Below the pieces are notes generated by a model that made no database searches, had not been told where the DNA came from, and saw only the letters and a program-made list of their open reading frames with translations. Positions 1 to 6,487 of a DNA stretch of 13,482 nucleotides are shown one piece after another. The translations under genes and the position numbers were made by a program. Numbering within the stretch: position 1 is the first letter of the stretch; the number at the start of each line of letters is the position of its first letter. Source of the stretch: Alphaproteobacteria bacterium (GTDB lineage: Bacteria > Pseudomonadota > Alphaproteobacteria > Rhodobacterales > Rhodobacteraceae). The stretch covers positions 1 to 13,482 of the forward strand of contig RFGD01000446.1 in the NCBI GenBank assembly GCA_003696705.1, in the 5' to 3' direction.

Positions 1-158
1 AGCACGAGGTCATCTTTGCCGCCGACGGCGAGCGGGTCGTCCTGCGTCACATCGCGACCGACCGGGCGATCTTTGCGCGTGGGGCGCTCAAGGCGGCGCT
101 TTGGGGGCTTGGGCGTCCGCCGGGCGAGTATTCGATGCTGGACGTTCTCGGGCTCTGA
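1..158 (+). CDS. dapB: 4-hydroxy-tetrahydrodipicolinate reductase, C-terminal end (partial)
   Basis: This is the last 51 codons of a gene that begins left of the window; the first complete codon is at 3 and the TGA stop is at 156-158. The visible protein starts HEVIFAADGERVVLRH and ends YSMLDVLGL. This matches the C-terminal substrate-binding domain of DapB: the 'HxVxFa..GE.l...H.a..R..Fa.GA..AALW' core followed by a 'G.Y.M.DVLgL' tail. DapB reduces 4-hydroxy-tetrahydrodipicolinate with NAD(P)H in the diaminopimelate/lysine pathway and acts in the cytoplasm. The N-terminal Rossmann domain is outside the window, so its integrity cannot be judged. The gene converges on the small minus-strand gene at 216-437, with a 57-base spacer. 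Identification rests on family recall and is strong for so short a fragment. Confidence 0.9.
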   Translation, partial: HEVIFAADGERVVLRHIATDRAIFARGALKAALWGLGRPPGEYSMLDVLGL

Positions 159-180
159 TGGGCGCTCGGGCGGACCGTCC

Positions 181-198
181 CGGGCCGCTGTCGGCCCG
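181..198. terminator. GC-rich hairpin between convergent genes, possible bidirectional terminator
   Basis: CGGGCCG at 181-187 and CGGCCCG at 192-198 form a perfect 7-bp all-GC stem with a CTGT loop. It lies in the 57-base spacer between the stop codons of dapB (+) and the SdhAF4-like gene (-), where a shared terminator would be expected. No T-run follows on either strand, so it does not fit the classic intrinsic terminator. In sequence this GC-rich, short hairpins also arise by chance. Confidence 0.3.
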
Positions 199-215
199 CC
201 GGCGCCAAGGCGGCC

Positions 216-437
216 TCAGAAATCGACGCAGATGCCCTTTCGCTCCCAGTCGCCATAGCGAACGGGTTCGGGGCCATCGCGGCCGCCAATCTCGGGCGGC
301 AGCTCGGCGGCCCTTGCGGCCTTCCGGCGCGCCTCGGCCTCGGCCAGGGCGCGTCTTGCCGCCGGTGGAAGGGCGGCGGGGCCTTCAGCCGCGTCCGGAC
401 CCGTGCGGGTGTCATTTTCCGTTTGCGTCTTGCTCAT
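216..437 (-). CDS. DUF1674 / SdhAF4-family succinate dehydrogenase assembly factor
   Basis: This 73-residue protein has a low-complexity, Ala/Arg/Glu-rich N-terminal half (about residues 1-45) and a conserved C-terminal block at residues 48-73: PPEIGGRDGPEPVRYGDW, then ERKGICVDF. That block is the signature of DUF1674, the family of mitochondrial SDHAF4. In mitochondria SDHAF4 binds the flavinylated succinate dehydrogenase subunit before the complex is assembled; the same role in bacteria is an inference. No sdh genes are in the window. I chose the ATG at 435-437 because GGGGAAAGAG stands just upstream and a candidate -10 element lies at 467-472. A longer reading from 467 would add ten residues but would start inside that element. 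The gene is divergent from rsmB and convergent with dapB. Confidence 0.85.
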   Translation of the reverse strand: MSKTQTENDTRTGPDAAEGPAALPPAARRALAEAEARRKAARAAELPPEIGGRDGPEPVRYGDWERKGICVDF

Positions 438-466
438 CGGCTCTTTCCCCTTGCCGGTCGGCTTCA

Positions 467-495
467 CATATACGCTCCCTGCCCCGGGCCGAAAA
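467..495 (-). promoter_or_regulatory. Candidate promoter for the SdhAF4-like gene
   Basis: On the minus strand, TTTTCG (490-495) is followed after 17 bases by TATATG (467-472), the only AT-rich hexamer in this divergent spacer. Transcription would begin near 460, giving a leader of about 23 bases before the ATG at 437. The -35 match is poor (3 of 6 to TTGACA). No comparably good promoter is visible for rsmB on the other strand. Confidence 0.35.
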
Positions 496-545
496 GGCAG
501 ATCGGGCGCCTAGGGCCGGAGAGCGGGCCGGGGAACGGTGTCAGG

Positions 546-551
546 AAGGAG
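546..551 (+). promoter_or_regulatory. Ribosome binding site fixing the rsmB start
   Basis: AAGGAG lies 7 bases before the ATG at 559. It rules against the longer reading from GTG at 538, in which this purine-rich stretch would be coding, and favours 559 over the in-frame ATG at 577. Confidence 0.7.
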
Positions 552-558
552 AAGGCGC

Positions 559-1959
559 ATGCCAACCCGCGGGCGCATGACGCGCGAACGAGGACGGCGG
601 GAACCGGCGGCGGGCGCGGCCCCGCGGGCGACTGCCGTCGCACTGCTCGGCGGTGTCCTGGGCGATGGGCGCCGCCTTTCCGAGGTCGTCGCCGATACGC
701 CCGCCTTCGCCCGGCTTTCCCCGCCCGAGCGCGCCCGCGCCCGTCACCTTGCGACCGAAACCCTTCGGCAGCTTTCGCGGCTCGACCGCGTCCTGGCCGA
801 GCACTTGCGCCGCGCCCCGCCGCTTGCCGCGCGCAATATCCTGCGGGTCGCCGCCTGGGAACTTCTGGCCGAGGGCGCGGCCCCCCACGGTGTCGTCAGC
901 GCCGCGGTCGAGGTCGCCAGGCGGACACCCGGCGCCGGCCGGCATTCGGGGCTGGTCAATGCGGTGCTGCGCGGCCTCGTCCGCCGGATGGAAGAGGGCG
1001 CGCTCGGCCCCGACACGCTTGCCGCCATGGAGCCGCCGCGCCTGCCGAACTGGCTTCGCGGACGGCTTTCGGCCGCCTGGGGCGGGAAGGCCGTCGCCGC
1101 CTTCGAGCGCGCGCATGCGCTGCGCCCGCCCGTCGACCTTACCCTCAGGGATCCCGAGACGGCGCCAACATGGGCCGAGCGGCTTGGCGCGCAGATCCTT
1201 CCGACCGGAAGCCTTCGGCTTAGTGCGGGGCGCCAGATTTCGGCGCTGCCGGGCTATGCCGAAGGCGCCTGGTGGGTCCAGGACGCGGCGGCCGCGCTGC
1301 CGGTCCGGGCGCTTGGCGTCAGGCCCGGCATGCGCGTTCTCGATCTTTGCGCCGCACCCGGGGGCAAGACCATGCAGCTTGCCGCGGCCGGTGCGCGCGT
1401 CACGGCGCTCGACATTTCCGAAGCGCGGCTTCGGCGGCTGTCCGAGAACCTGACCCGAACCGGGCTTTCGGCCGAGCTTGTCGTGGCCGATGCCTGCGAC
1501 TGGTCGCCCGAGCACGCTTTCGACGCGATCGTTCTCGATGCGCCCTGTTCGGCAACCGGGACGATCCGGCGTCACCCCGACCTTCCGCACGTCCGAGACC
1601 GTGACCTTGGCGCGCTGACGCGGTTGCAGGCCCGGCTTCTCCAGCGTGCGGCGTCCTGGCTGTCTCCGGGCGGACGGCTCATGTATTGCACCTGCTCGCT
1701 TCTTCCCGACGAGGGAGAGGTGCAGGCGCGTGCCGCGACCGAACGCTTGCCGGCGTTGAAGCGGCTTTCCATCGACGCCGGCGCGCTTGGGGTCCCGCCC
1801 GAATGGATCGATGCCGAGGGCGGGTTGCGGACACGCCCCGACGCCTGGGCCGAAACGGGTGGCCTTGACGGCTTCTATGCCGCTCTTTTCGAGCGGCGGG
1901 CCCAGGACGGCCTTCGGCCGGCCCACGCCGGCGATGACAGGAGCGTGCCGATCGGCTAG
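559..1959 (+). CDS. rsmB: 16S rRNA (cytosine-967-C5) methyltransferase, RsmB/Sun family
   Basis: This 466-residue protein has the RsmB architecture: a NusB-like RNA-binding domain (about residues 20-145), a linker region, and a class I SAM-dependent methyltransferase domain (about 235-450). The SAM-binding motif I is VLDLCAAPGGK at residues 260-270. Motif IV is DAPCSATG with Cys330, and motif VI is YCTCS with Cys379. These are the paired cysteines of RNA m5C methyltransferases: the motif VI cysteine attacks C6 of the target base and the motif IV cysteine helps release the product. The expected reaction is methylation of C967 (E. coli numbering) of 16S rRNA. The enzyme is cytoplasmic. It is the first gene of the plus-strand series and sits 33 bases before the heparinase-like gene. 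The NusB domain separates it from single-domain NOL1/NOP2/Sun relatives such as RsmF. Confidence 0.95.
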   Translation: MPTRGRMTRERGRREPAAGAAPRATAVALLGGVLGDGRRLSEVVADTPAFARLSPPERARARHLATETLRQLSRLDRVLAEHLRRAPPLAARNILRVAAWELLAEGAAPHGVVSAAVEVARRTPGAGRHSGLVNAVLRGLVRRMEEGALGPDTLAAMEPPRLPNWLRGRLSAAWGGKAVAAFERAHALRPPVDLTLRDPETAPTWAERLGAQILPTGSLRLSAGRQISALPGYAEGAWWVQDAAAALPVRALGVRPGMRVLDLCAAPGGKTMQLAAAGARVTALDISEARLRRLSENLTRTGLSAELVVADACDWSPEHAFDAIVLDAPCSATGTIRRHPDLPHVRDRDLGALTRLQARLLQRAASWLSPGGRLMYCTCSLLPDEGEVQARAATERLPALKRLSIDAGALGVPPEWIDAEGGLRTRPDAWAETGGLDGFYAALFERRAQDGLRPAHAGDDRSVPIG

Positions 1960-1986
1960 TCTTTCGGGGCGGGCAAGGAATAGACT
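1957..1986 (+). promoter_or_regulatory. Weak candidate promoter before the heparinase-like gene
   Basis: TAGACT at 1981-1986 could serve as a -10 element, with TAGTCT at 1957-1962 as a poor -35 (18-base spacer). Only six bases separate the hexamer from the ATG at 1993, so a transcript starting here would be leaderless or nearly so. The neighbouring CDS has no good Shine-Dalgarno sequence close to its start, which fits. Read-through from rsmB is equally possible. Confidence 0.25.
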
Positions 1987-1992
1987 GACAGG

Positions 1993-3762
1993 ATGGCAGA
2001 GGAATCGGGCAACACCCTGCGCGCCGTCCCGGGTGAAGGGGCGGGGCGCGGTCCGGGTTTCTGGCGGCGGATGCAGGTCCTTCGCGCCGGCTTCGACCGG
2101 CGCGCGACAGGATTCGTCTCGCAGCCCGAGCCACGCAGTTTCGGCAGCTACGCCCGTGGACGTCAGCTTCTGGCCGGCAATTTCCATTTCGCGGGCGAGC
2201 TTGTGGCCGCGCCCGACTGCTCGATCTGGGATGTGCCGGCGCCGGGGCCCGCCTTCGACATCGAGAGGCACGGGTTCGTCTGGCTGGACGATCTGGCCGC
2301 CGCCGCCGGCTTCGAGACGCGGTCGCGCTCCCAGGCGTGGCTTGCCGAATGGATCGCCCGCTATGGCACGGGACGCGGTCCCGGATGGGCCCCCGACGTG
2401 ACGGGGCGGCGCGTCGTGCGCTGGATCCATCACGCGCTTTTCGTCCTGGCGGGCAGCGACCGCGCGTTTTCCGAACGGTTCTTCCGTTCGCTCGGTCGGC
2501 AGGCGGGATTCCTGGCGCGGGCCTGGCGTGGCGCGCCGCCGGGGTTGCCGCGCTTCGAGGCGTTGACAGGGCTTCTCTACGCCGGGCTTTCGCTCACCGG
2601 CAAGGAACGGCTCGTCAAGCCGGCCATGCGCGCCCTCGCGCGGGAATGCGCGGCCGAGATCGACAGGGGCGGGGGGATCCCTTCGCGCAATCCGGAAGAG
2701 CTTCTTGGCATCTTCACGCTTCTGATATGGGCGGCCGCCGCGCTGCGCGAGGCCGGCCGTCAGCCCCTTGAAGGGCATGTCCTGGCGATCGAGCGCATGG
2801 CGCCCGCACTTCGGGTCCTGAGGCATGCGGACGGCTCGCTTGCGCGGTTTCACGGCGGCGGTCGCGGTCCCGAGGGACAGCTCGACAGGGCGCTGGCGGA
2901 ATCGGGTGTGCGCAGCGGCGAGCCGGGGCCCCGGGCGATGGGCTTCGAACGGCTGGCCCAGGGAAGAACCTCGGTCATCGTGGACGCCGCACAACCGCCG
3001 GCGCCCCCGCATTCGCGCGCGGCCCATGCCAGCACGCTTGCCTTCGAGATGACCTCGGGCCGGCGGCCGGTGATCGTCTCGTGCGGGTCGGGGCAGGGCT
3101 TCGACGCGGCCTGGCGCCGGGCGGCGCGGGCCACGGCCTCGCACTCGACTCTGGCGATCGACGGCCTGTCGTCGTCGCGCTTCGCGGCCAGCACCCGGCC
3201 GGGCCCCGAGTTTCTCTATGACCTGCCCCGCACGGTGGTGGCCGAGCGTTCGGATTCCGAGGCCGAGGTTGCCCTTCTTCTGAGCCATGACGGCTATGTG
3301 CCGACGCATGGCCTGCGCCATGTGCGCCGCCTCGCCCTCTCGCGCGATGGCCGCACCCTGTCGGGCGAGGATGCGCTTGGCGCCTTTTCGGCAGAGGAGC
3401 AGCTGATCTTCGAGCGCGCCTTCGAGGAAGGCGGCGGTCGGGGCGTTCCCTTTTCGGTGCGGTTCCACATCCACCCCGAGGTCGAGGCGGAACTGGACCT
3501 TGGCGGACGTGCCGTGTCGCTTGCCTTGCGCAGCGGCGAGGTCTGGGTCTTTCGCCATGACGGCGACGCGGAACTGTGCATCGAGCCGAGCGTCTATCTC
3601 GAAAGCGGCCGTCTGAAACCCCGCGCGACAAAACAGTTGGTTCTCAAGTCACGCGTTATCGACTATGCGACGCACGTGAACTGGTCGTTCGCCAAGGCGC
3701 AGGAGACGCCGTTGAACCTGCGCGACTTCGCGGCGGACGAACTCGAACTCGATCGTGGTTGA
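1993..3762 (+). CDS. Heparinase II/III-family protein, function unknown
   Basis: This 589-residue protein resembles the heparinase II/III-like family of polysaccharide lyase folds. The N-terminal part (about residues 40-330) is helix-rich, as in the alpha/alpha toroid of these proteins. The C-terminal part (about 340-560) contains typical segments of the beta-sandwich domain: SHSTLAIDG with His384, then a FHIHP segment with His492 and His494, followed by LRSGEVWVFRHDG. Family members cleave uronic-acid polysaccharides by beta-elimination, but the substrate cannot be read from the sequence. I see no signal peptide or lipobox in the first 60 residues, whereas characterised lyases of this fold are usually exported. 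No sugar transport or capsule genes are nearby; it lies between rsmB (33 bases) and purH (15 bases). The ATG at 1993 has no strong ribosome binding site. A later ATG near 2071 is in frame, but using it would drop 26 residues. Confidence 0.85.
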   Translation: MAEESGNTLRAVPGEGAGRGPGFWRRMQVLRAGFDRRATGFVSQPEPRSFGSYARGRQLLAGNFHFAGELVAAPDCSIWDVPAPGPAFDIERHGFVWLDDLAAAAGFETRSRSQAWLAEWIARYGTGRGPGWAPDVTGRRVVRWIHHALFVLAGSDRAFSERFFRSLGRQAGFLARAWRGAPPGLPRFEALTGLLYAGLSLTGKERLVKPAMRALARECAAEIDRGGGIPSRNPEELLGIFTLLIWAAAALREAGRQPLEGHVLAIERMAPALRVLRHADGSLARFHGGGRGPEGQLDRALAESGVRSGEPGPRAMGFERLAQGRTSVIVDAAQPPAPPHSRAAHASTLAFEMTSGRRPVIVSCGSGQGFDAAWRRAARATASHSTLAIDGLSSSRFAASTRPGPEFLYDLPRTVVAERSDSEAEVALLLSHDGYVPTHGLRHVRRLALSRDGRTLSGEDALGAFSAEEQLIFERAFEEGGGRGVPFSVRFHIHPEVEAELDLGGRAVSLALRSGEVWVFRHDGDAELCIEPSVYLESGRLKPRATKQLVLKSRVIDYATHVNWSFAKAQETPLNLRDFAADELELDRG

Positions 3763-3767
3763 TAACC

Positions 3768-3771
3768 GAGG
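3768..3771 (+). promoter_or_regulatory. Ribosome binding site fixing the purH start
   Basis: GAGG lies 6 bases before the ATG at 3778. It abuts the alternative in-frame GTG at 3772, too close to serve it, so the ATG is preferred and the protein begins MTELARVRRAL. Confidence 0.6.
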
Positions 3772-3777
3772 GTGAAG

Positions 3778-5367
3778 ATGACCGAACTTGCCCGCGTGCG
3801 TCGCGCGCTGATTTCCGTTTCCGACAAGACCGGCCTCGAGGAGCTGGGCCGCGCACTTTCGGCCCGCGGGGTCGAGATTGTCTCGACCGGGGGCACCGCC
3901 AAGGCGCTGCGTGCGGCCGGACTTGCGGTTCGCGACGTGTCCGAACTGACCGGGTATCCTGAGATGATGGGCGGACGCGTGAAGACGCTGCATCCGGCCG
4001 TGCATGGCGGGCTTCTGGCCCTTCGCGACGATCCCGAGCACATCCGGGCGATGGAAGAGAACGACATCTCGCCCATCGATCTTCTGGTGGTGAACCTCTA
4101 TCCGTTCGAGGCCACGGTGGCCGCCGGCGCCGACCACGATACCTGCGTCGAAAACATCGACATCGGCGGGCCGGCGATGATCCGCGCGGCGGCGAAGAAC
4201 CACCGCTTTGTCACGGTCGTCGTGGATCCCGAGGACTACGGCCCGCTCCTTGACGTACTCGAGGCGAACGAAGGGGCGACCACGCTGTCCTTTCGCCGGC
4301 GGCTTGCCCAGATCGCCTATGGGCGCACGGCTGCCTACGATGCGGCGGTTTCGGCATGGATGGCCGACGCGCTGGGCGAAGAGGCGCCGCGCCGTCGCGC
4401 CTTTGCCGGACACCTGCGCCAGGCGCTGCGCTATGGCGAGAACCCGCACCAGCGGGCCGCCTTCTACGTCGACGGCTCGGACCGGCCGGGTGTCGCGACG
4501 GCGCGCCAGTGGCAGGGCAAGGAGCTGAGCTACAACAACATCAACGACACGGACGCGGCCTTCGAACTGGTGGCCGAGTTCGATCCCGAAGAGGGGCCGG
4601 CCTGCGCCATCATCAAGCACGCCAACCCCTGCGGGGTGGCCCGCGGCCAGACGGCGCTTGAAGCCTATCGCCGCGCCTACGACTGTGACCGGGTTTCCGC
4701 CTTCGGTGGCATCGTCGCGCTCAACACGGCACTGGACGAGGAGACGGCCCGCGAGATCGTCCAGATCTTTACCGAGGTCGTGATCGCCCCCGAAGCGACC
4801 GAGGCGGCACGAGAGGTGTTTGCCGCCAAGAAGAACCTGCGCCTCCTGACGGCAGGCGGGCTTCCGGATCCGACCTCGCCGGGCCGGGTGTTCCGGCAGG
4901 TTTCCGGCGGGTTCCTGGTCCAGGACCGGGACAACGGCACGATTTCGGCCGAGGCGCTCGAGGTCGTCACCCGACGCGCGCCGACCCGCGAAGAGCTTGC
5001 CGATCTCCTCTTCGCCTGGCGGGTCGCCAAGCATGTCAAGTCCAATGCCATCGTCTACGCGAAGGGCGGCGCGACCGTCGGCATCGGCGCGGGGCAGATG
5101 AGCCGGGTGGATTCGACGCGCATCGCGGCGCGCAAGGCGAAGGACATGGCCGAGGCGCTGGGCCTCGACACGCCGCCGACGGTCGGCTCGGTCGTTGCGT
5201 CGGACGCGTTCTTCCCGTTCCCCGACGGCCTTCTGGCGGCGGCCGAGGCCGGCGCGACGGCCGTGATCCAGCCGGGCGGGTCGGTGCGCGACGCCGAGGT
5301 GATCGCCGCCGCGGACGAGGCCGGGCTTGCCATGGTCTTCACCGGCATGCGCCACTTCCGGCACTGA
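3778..5367 (+). CDS. purH: Bifunctional AICAR formyltransferase / IMP cyclohydrolase
   Basis: This 529-residue protein is the usual PurH length. The N-terminal MGS-like cyclohydrolase domain (about residues 1-195) shows ISVSDKTGL, STGGTAKAL, GGRVKTLHP and IDIGGPAMIRAAAKN. The AICAR formyltransferase domain (about 200-529) shows RYGENPHQ at 218-225, SYNNINDTDAAFE, and IIKHANPCGVA with the catalytic pair Lys280-His281. Later come FAWRVAKHVKSNAIV and GIGAGQMSRVDS, and the terminal block is SDAFFPFPDG to FTGMRHFRH. It catalyses the last two steps of de novo purine synthesis: transfer of a formyl group from 10-formyltetrahydrofolate to AICAR, then ring closure of FAICAR to IMP, in the cytoplasm. 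All expected motifs are intact. It is 15 bases after the heparinase-like gene and 4 bases before lspA, so co-transcription is likely. Confidence 0.98.
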   Translation: MTELARVRRALISVSDKTGLEELGRALSARGVEIVSTGGTAKALRAAGLAVRDVSELTGYPEMMGGRVKTLHPAVHGGLLALRDDPEHIRAMEENDISPIDLLVVNLYPFEATVAAGADHDTCVENIDIGGPAMIRAAAKNHRFVTVVVDPEDYGPLLDVLEANEGATTLSFRRRLAQIAYGRTAAYDAAVSAWMADALGEEAPRRRAFAGHLRQALRYGENPHQRAAFYVDGSDRPGVATARQWQGKELSYNNINDTDAAFELVAEFDPEEGPACAIIKHANPCGVARGQTALEAYRRAYDCDRVSAFGGIVALNTALDEETAREIVQIFTEVVIAPEATEAAREVFAAKKNLRLLTAGGLPDPTSPGRVFRQVSGGFLVQDRDNGTISAEALEVVTRRAPTREELADLLFAWRVAKHVKSNAIVYAKGGATVGIGAGQMSRVDSTRIAARKAKDMAEALGLDTPPTVGSVVASDAFFPFPDGLLAAAEAGATAVIQPGGSVRDAEVIAAADEAGLAMVFTGMRHFRH

Positions 5368-5371
5368 CATC

Positions 5372-5875
5372 GTGACGACGCCCGCAGACGACCGCTCGCG
5401 ACTTCGGCCGTTCTGGCTTGCCGGAGCGGCGGCCTTCCTGCTCGACCAGCTGTCGAAGCTGGTCGTCGTCCACGGGCTTGGCTTGGCCACGGTGGGAAGG
5501 ATCGACGTCATCGCGCCCTTTCTCGTCTTCCGCATGGCCTGGAACCGCGGCATCAACTTCGGCCTTTTCGCCAGCCACGATCAGTTTGTCCGGTTCTTTC
5601 TGATCGCGCTGGCGGTCGGGATTTCCGCCTGGATCTTCCTGTGGGTCCGCGGTGGCCGTCACCGGCCCGCGCAGGTCGCCGCGGCGGGCCTCGTCGTGGG
5701 CGGTGCCCTTGCGAATGCGGTCGATCGCATCCTCTACGGCGCGGTTGCCGATTTCATCAATGTCTCGTGCTGTGGGATCCGAAACCCCTACGCCTTCAAT
5801 CTGGCCGACGTGGCGATATTCCTTGGGGCCGCGGCGCTGGTCCTCATGCCGGGGCCGGCGCAGAATGACCCGTGA
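5372..5875 (+). CDS. lspA: Lipoprotein signal peptidase (signal peptidase II)
   Basis: This 167-residue polytopic inner-membrane aspartic protease removes the signal peptide of diacylglyceryl-modified prolipoproteins just before the lipobox cysteine. Four membrane segments are apparent, at about 12-35, 72-92, 98-116 and 141-160. Family motifs are LLDQLSK (Asp25), the WNRGINFGLF segment with Asn58, NAVDRILYGAVADF with catalytic Asp118, and FNLADVAIF with catalytic Asp146. I chose GTG at 5372 because it gives the normal length (E. coli 164 residues) and follows the purH stop by 4 bases, which suggests translational coupling. An in-frame ATG at 5327 would overlap purH by 41 bases and add 15 residues. 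There is no good ribosome binding site before the GTG. The next gene encodes a lipoprotein, a likely substrate. Confidence 0.96.
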   Translation: MTTPADDRSRLRPFWLAGAAAFLLDQLSKLVVVHGLGLATVGRIDVIAPFLVFRMAWNRGINFGLFASHDQFVRFFLIALAVGISAWIFLWVRGGRHRPAQVAAAGLVVGGALANAVDRILYGAVADFINVSCCGIRNPYAFNLADVAIFLGAAALVLMPGPAQNDP

Positions 5876-5900
5876 CGCGGCCCCTGGCATGGGCTAAACA
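5872..5900 (+). promoter_or_regulatory. Candidate promoter for the BamF-like lipoprotein gene
   Basis: GTGACG at 5872-5877 (4 of 6 to TTGACA) and TAAACA at 5895-5900 are separated by 17 bases. The -35 hexamer overlaps the lspA stop codon. Transcription would start near 5907 and give a leader of about 25 bases containing the GGAGG site at 5920. The gap after lspA (56 bases) is longer than most junctions upstream, which leaves room for an internal promoter. Confidence 0.4.
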
Positions 5901-5919
5901 CATGGCTGCACGAAACCGC

Positions 5920-5924
5920 GGAGG
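5920..5924 (+). promoter_or_regulatory. Ribosome binding site fixing the DUF3035 lipoprotein start
   Basis: GGAGG lies 7 bases before the ATG at 5932. It selects this start over the in-frame ATG at 5872, which would overlap the lspA stop and place 20 unlikely residues before the signal peptide. Confidence 0.75.
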
Positions 5925-5931
5925 AATTCGC

Positions 5932-6477
5932 ATGCCCCAAGCCATGCGCGCAATGACCGGCCTTGCCCTTGTTGCCGCCATGGCACTGAGTGCCTGCAGC
6001 TCTGCCGAGACCGAGCCGCGCCTCATGCATCTGCGCTCGGCGACCCAGGGGCCGGACGAGTTCTCGATCCTGCCGACGAAGCCGCTCGAGATGCCGACGG
6101 ATTTCGCGGCGCTTCCGGCCCCGACACCGGGCGGCAGGAACCGCGCCGACCGCGACCCGGATGCCGAAATCGCCACGGCGCTTGGCGGCCGCCCGGCGGC
6201 CACGCGCGGCGCGGTCCCGGCCGCCGATCGGGCGATTGTCGCCCAGGCCACGCGCTTCGGCCTCCAGGAGGGAATACGCGCCACATTGGCGGCCGAGGAT
6301 CTGGCATGGCGCCGGGCCCACGACGGCCGGCTTCTCGAGCGCGTCTTCCGCGTCAACGTCTATTTCCGCGCCTATGCGCCGATGGCGCTCGACAAGTATG
6401 CCGAGCTCGATCGCTGGCGGCGGGCGGGCGTCAAGACCGTGGCGGCGCCCCCGCAGAACCCCGAAGCGGCCAGGTAG
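5932..6477 (+). CDS. DUF3035 family lipoprotein, BamF-like
   Basis: This 181-residue protein begins with a lipoprotein signal peptide: a short positive N-terminus, a hydrophobic stretch (about residues 9-18) and the lipobox LSAC with acylated Cys22. The mature part has the DUF3035 features as I recall them: a PDEFSILPTKPLEMP segment soon after the anchor, a low-complexity Pro/Arg/Ala middle, and a C-terminal RVNVYFRAYAPMALDKYAE block. DUF3035 proteins of Rhodobacterales have been annotated as BamF, a small accessory lipoprotein of the beta-barrel assembly (BAM) complex. I assign that by family memory, and the link of this protein to BAM is inferred. It follows lspA, the enzyme that would mature it, and precedes two exported M16 proteins by 10 bases. 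Localisation is probably the periplasmic face of the outer membrane. Confidence 0.8.
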   Translation: MPQAMRAMTGLALVAAMALSACSSAETEPRLMHLRSATQGPDEFSILPTKPLEMPTDFAALPAPTPGGRNRADRDPDAEIATALGGRPAATRGAVPAADRAIVAQATRFGLQEGIRATLAAEDLAWRRAHDGRLLERVFRVNVYFRAYAPMALDKYAELDRWRRAGVKTVAAPPQNPEAAR

Positions 6478-6487
6478 GGGCACCGAG

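Noticed and set aside
423..1223. A 266-codon plus-strand frame overlapping the rsmB start
   Set aside because: It is out of frame with rsmB and Arg/Pro/Ala-rich without any family features; the rsmB frame contains the NusB and methyltransferase motifs.
541..3558. A 1005-codon open frame on the minus strand opposite rsmB and the heparinase-like gene
   Set aside because: It is antisense to two clearly recognised proteins, has Arg/Pro/Gly-rich low-complexity sequence with no recognisable domain, and such long open antisense frames are expected where third positions are almost all G or C.
3649..5556. A 635-codon minus-strand open frame opposite purH and lspA
   Set aside because: It is the antisense shadow of purH, with no recognisable family features and composition typical of reverse-frame translation.
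5990..6487. N-terminal extension of the first M16 protein, open for 166 codons upstream of its ATG
   Set aside because: The extension is Arg/Pro/Ser-rich and overlaps the DUF3035 lipoprotein in another frame. The ATG at 6488 gives a proper signal peptide and a ribosome binding site.
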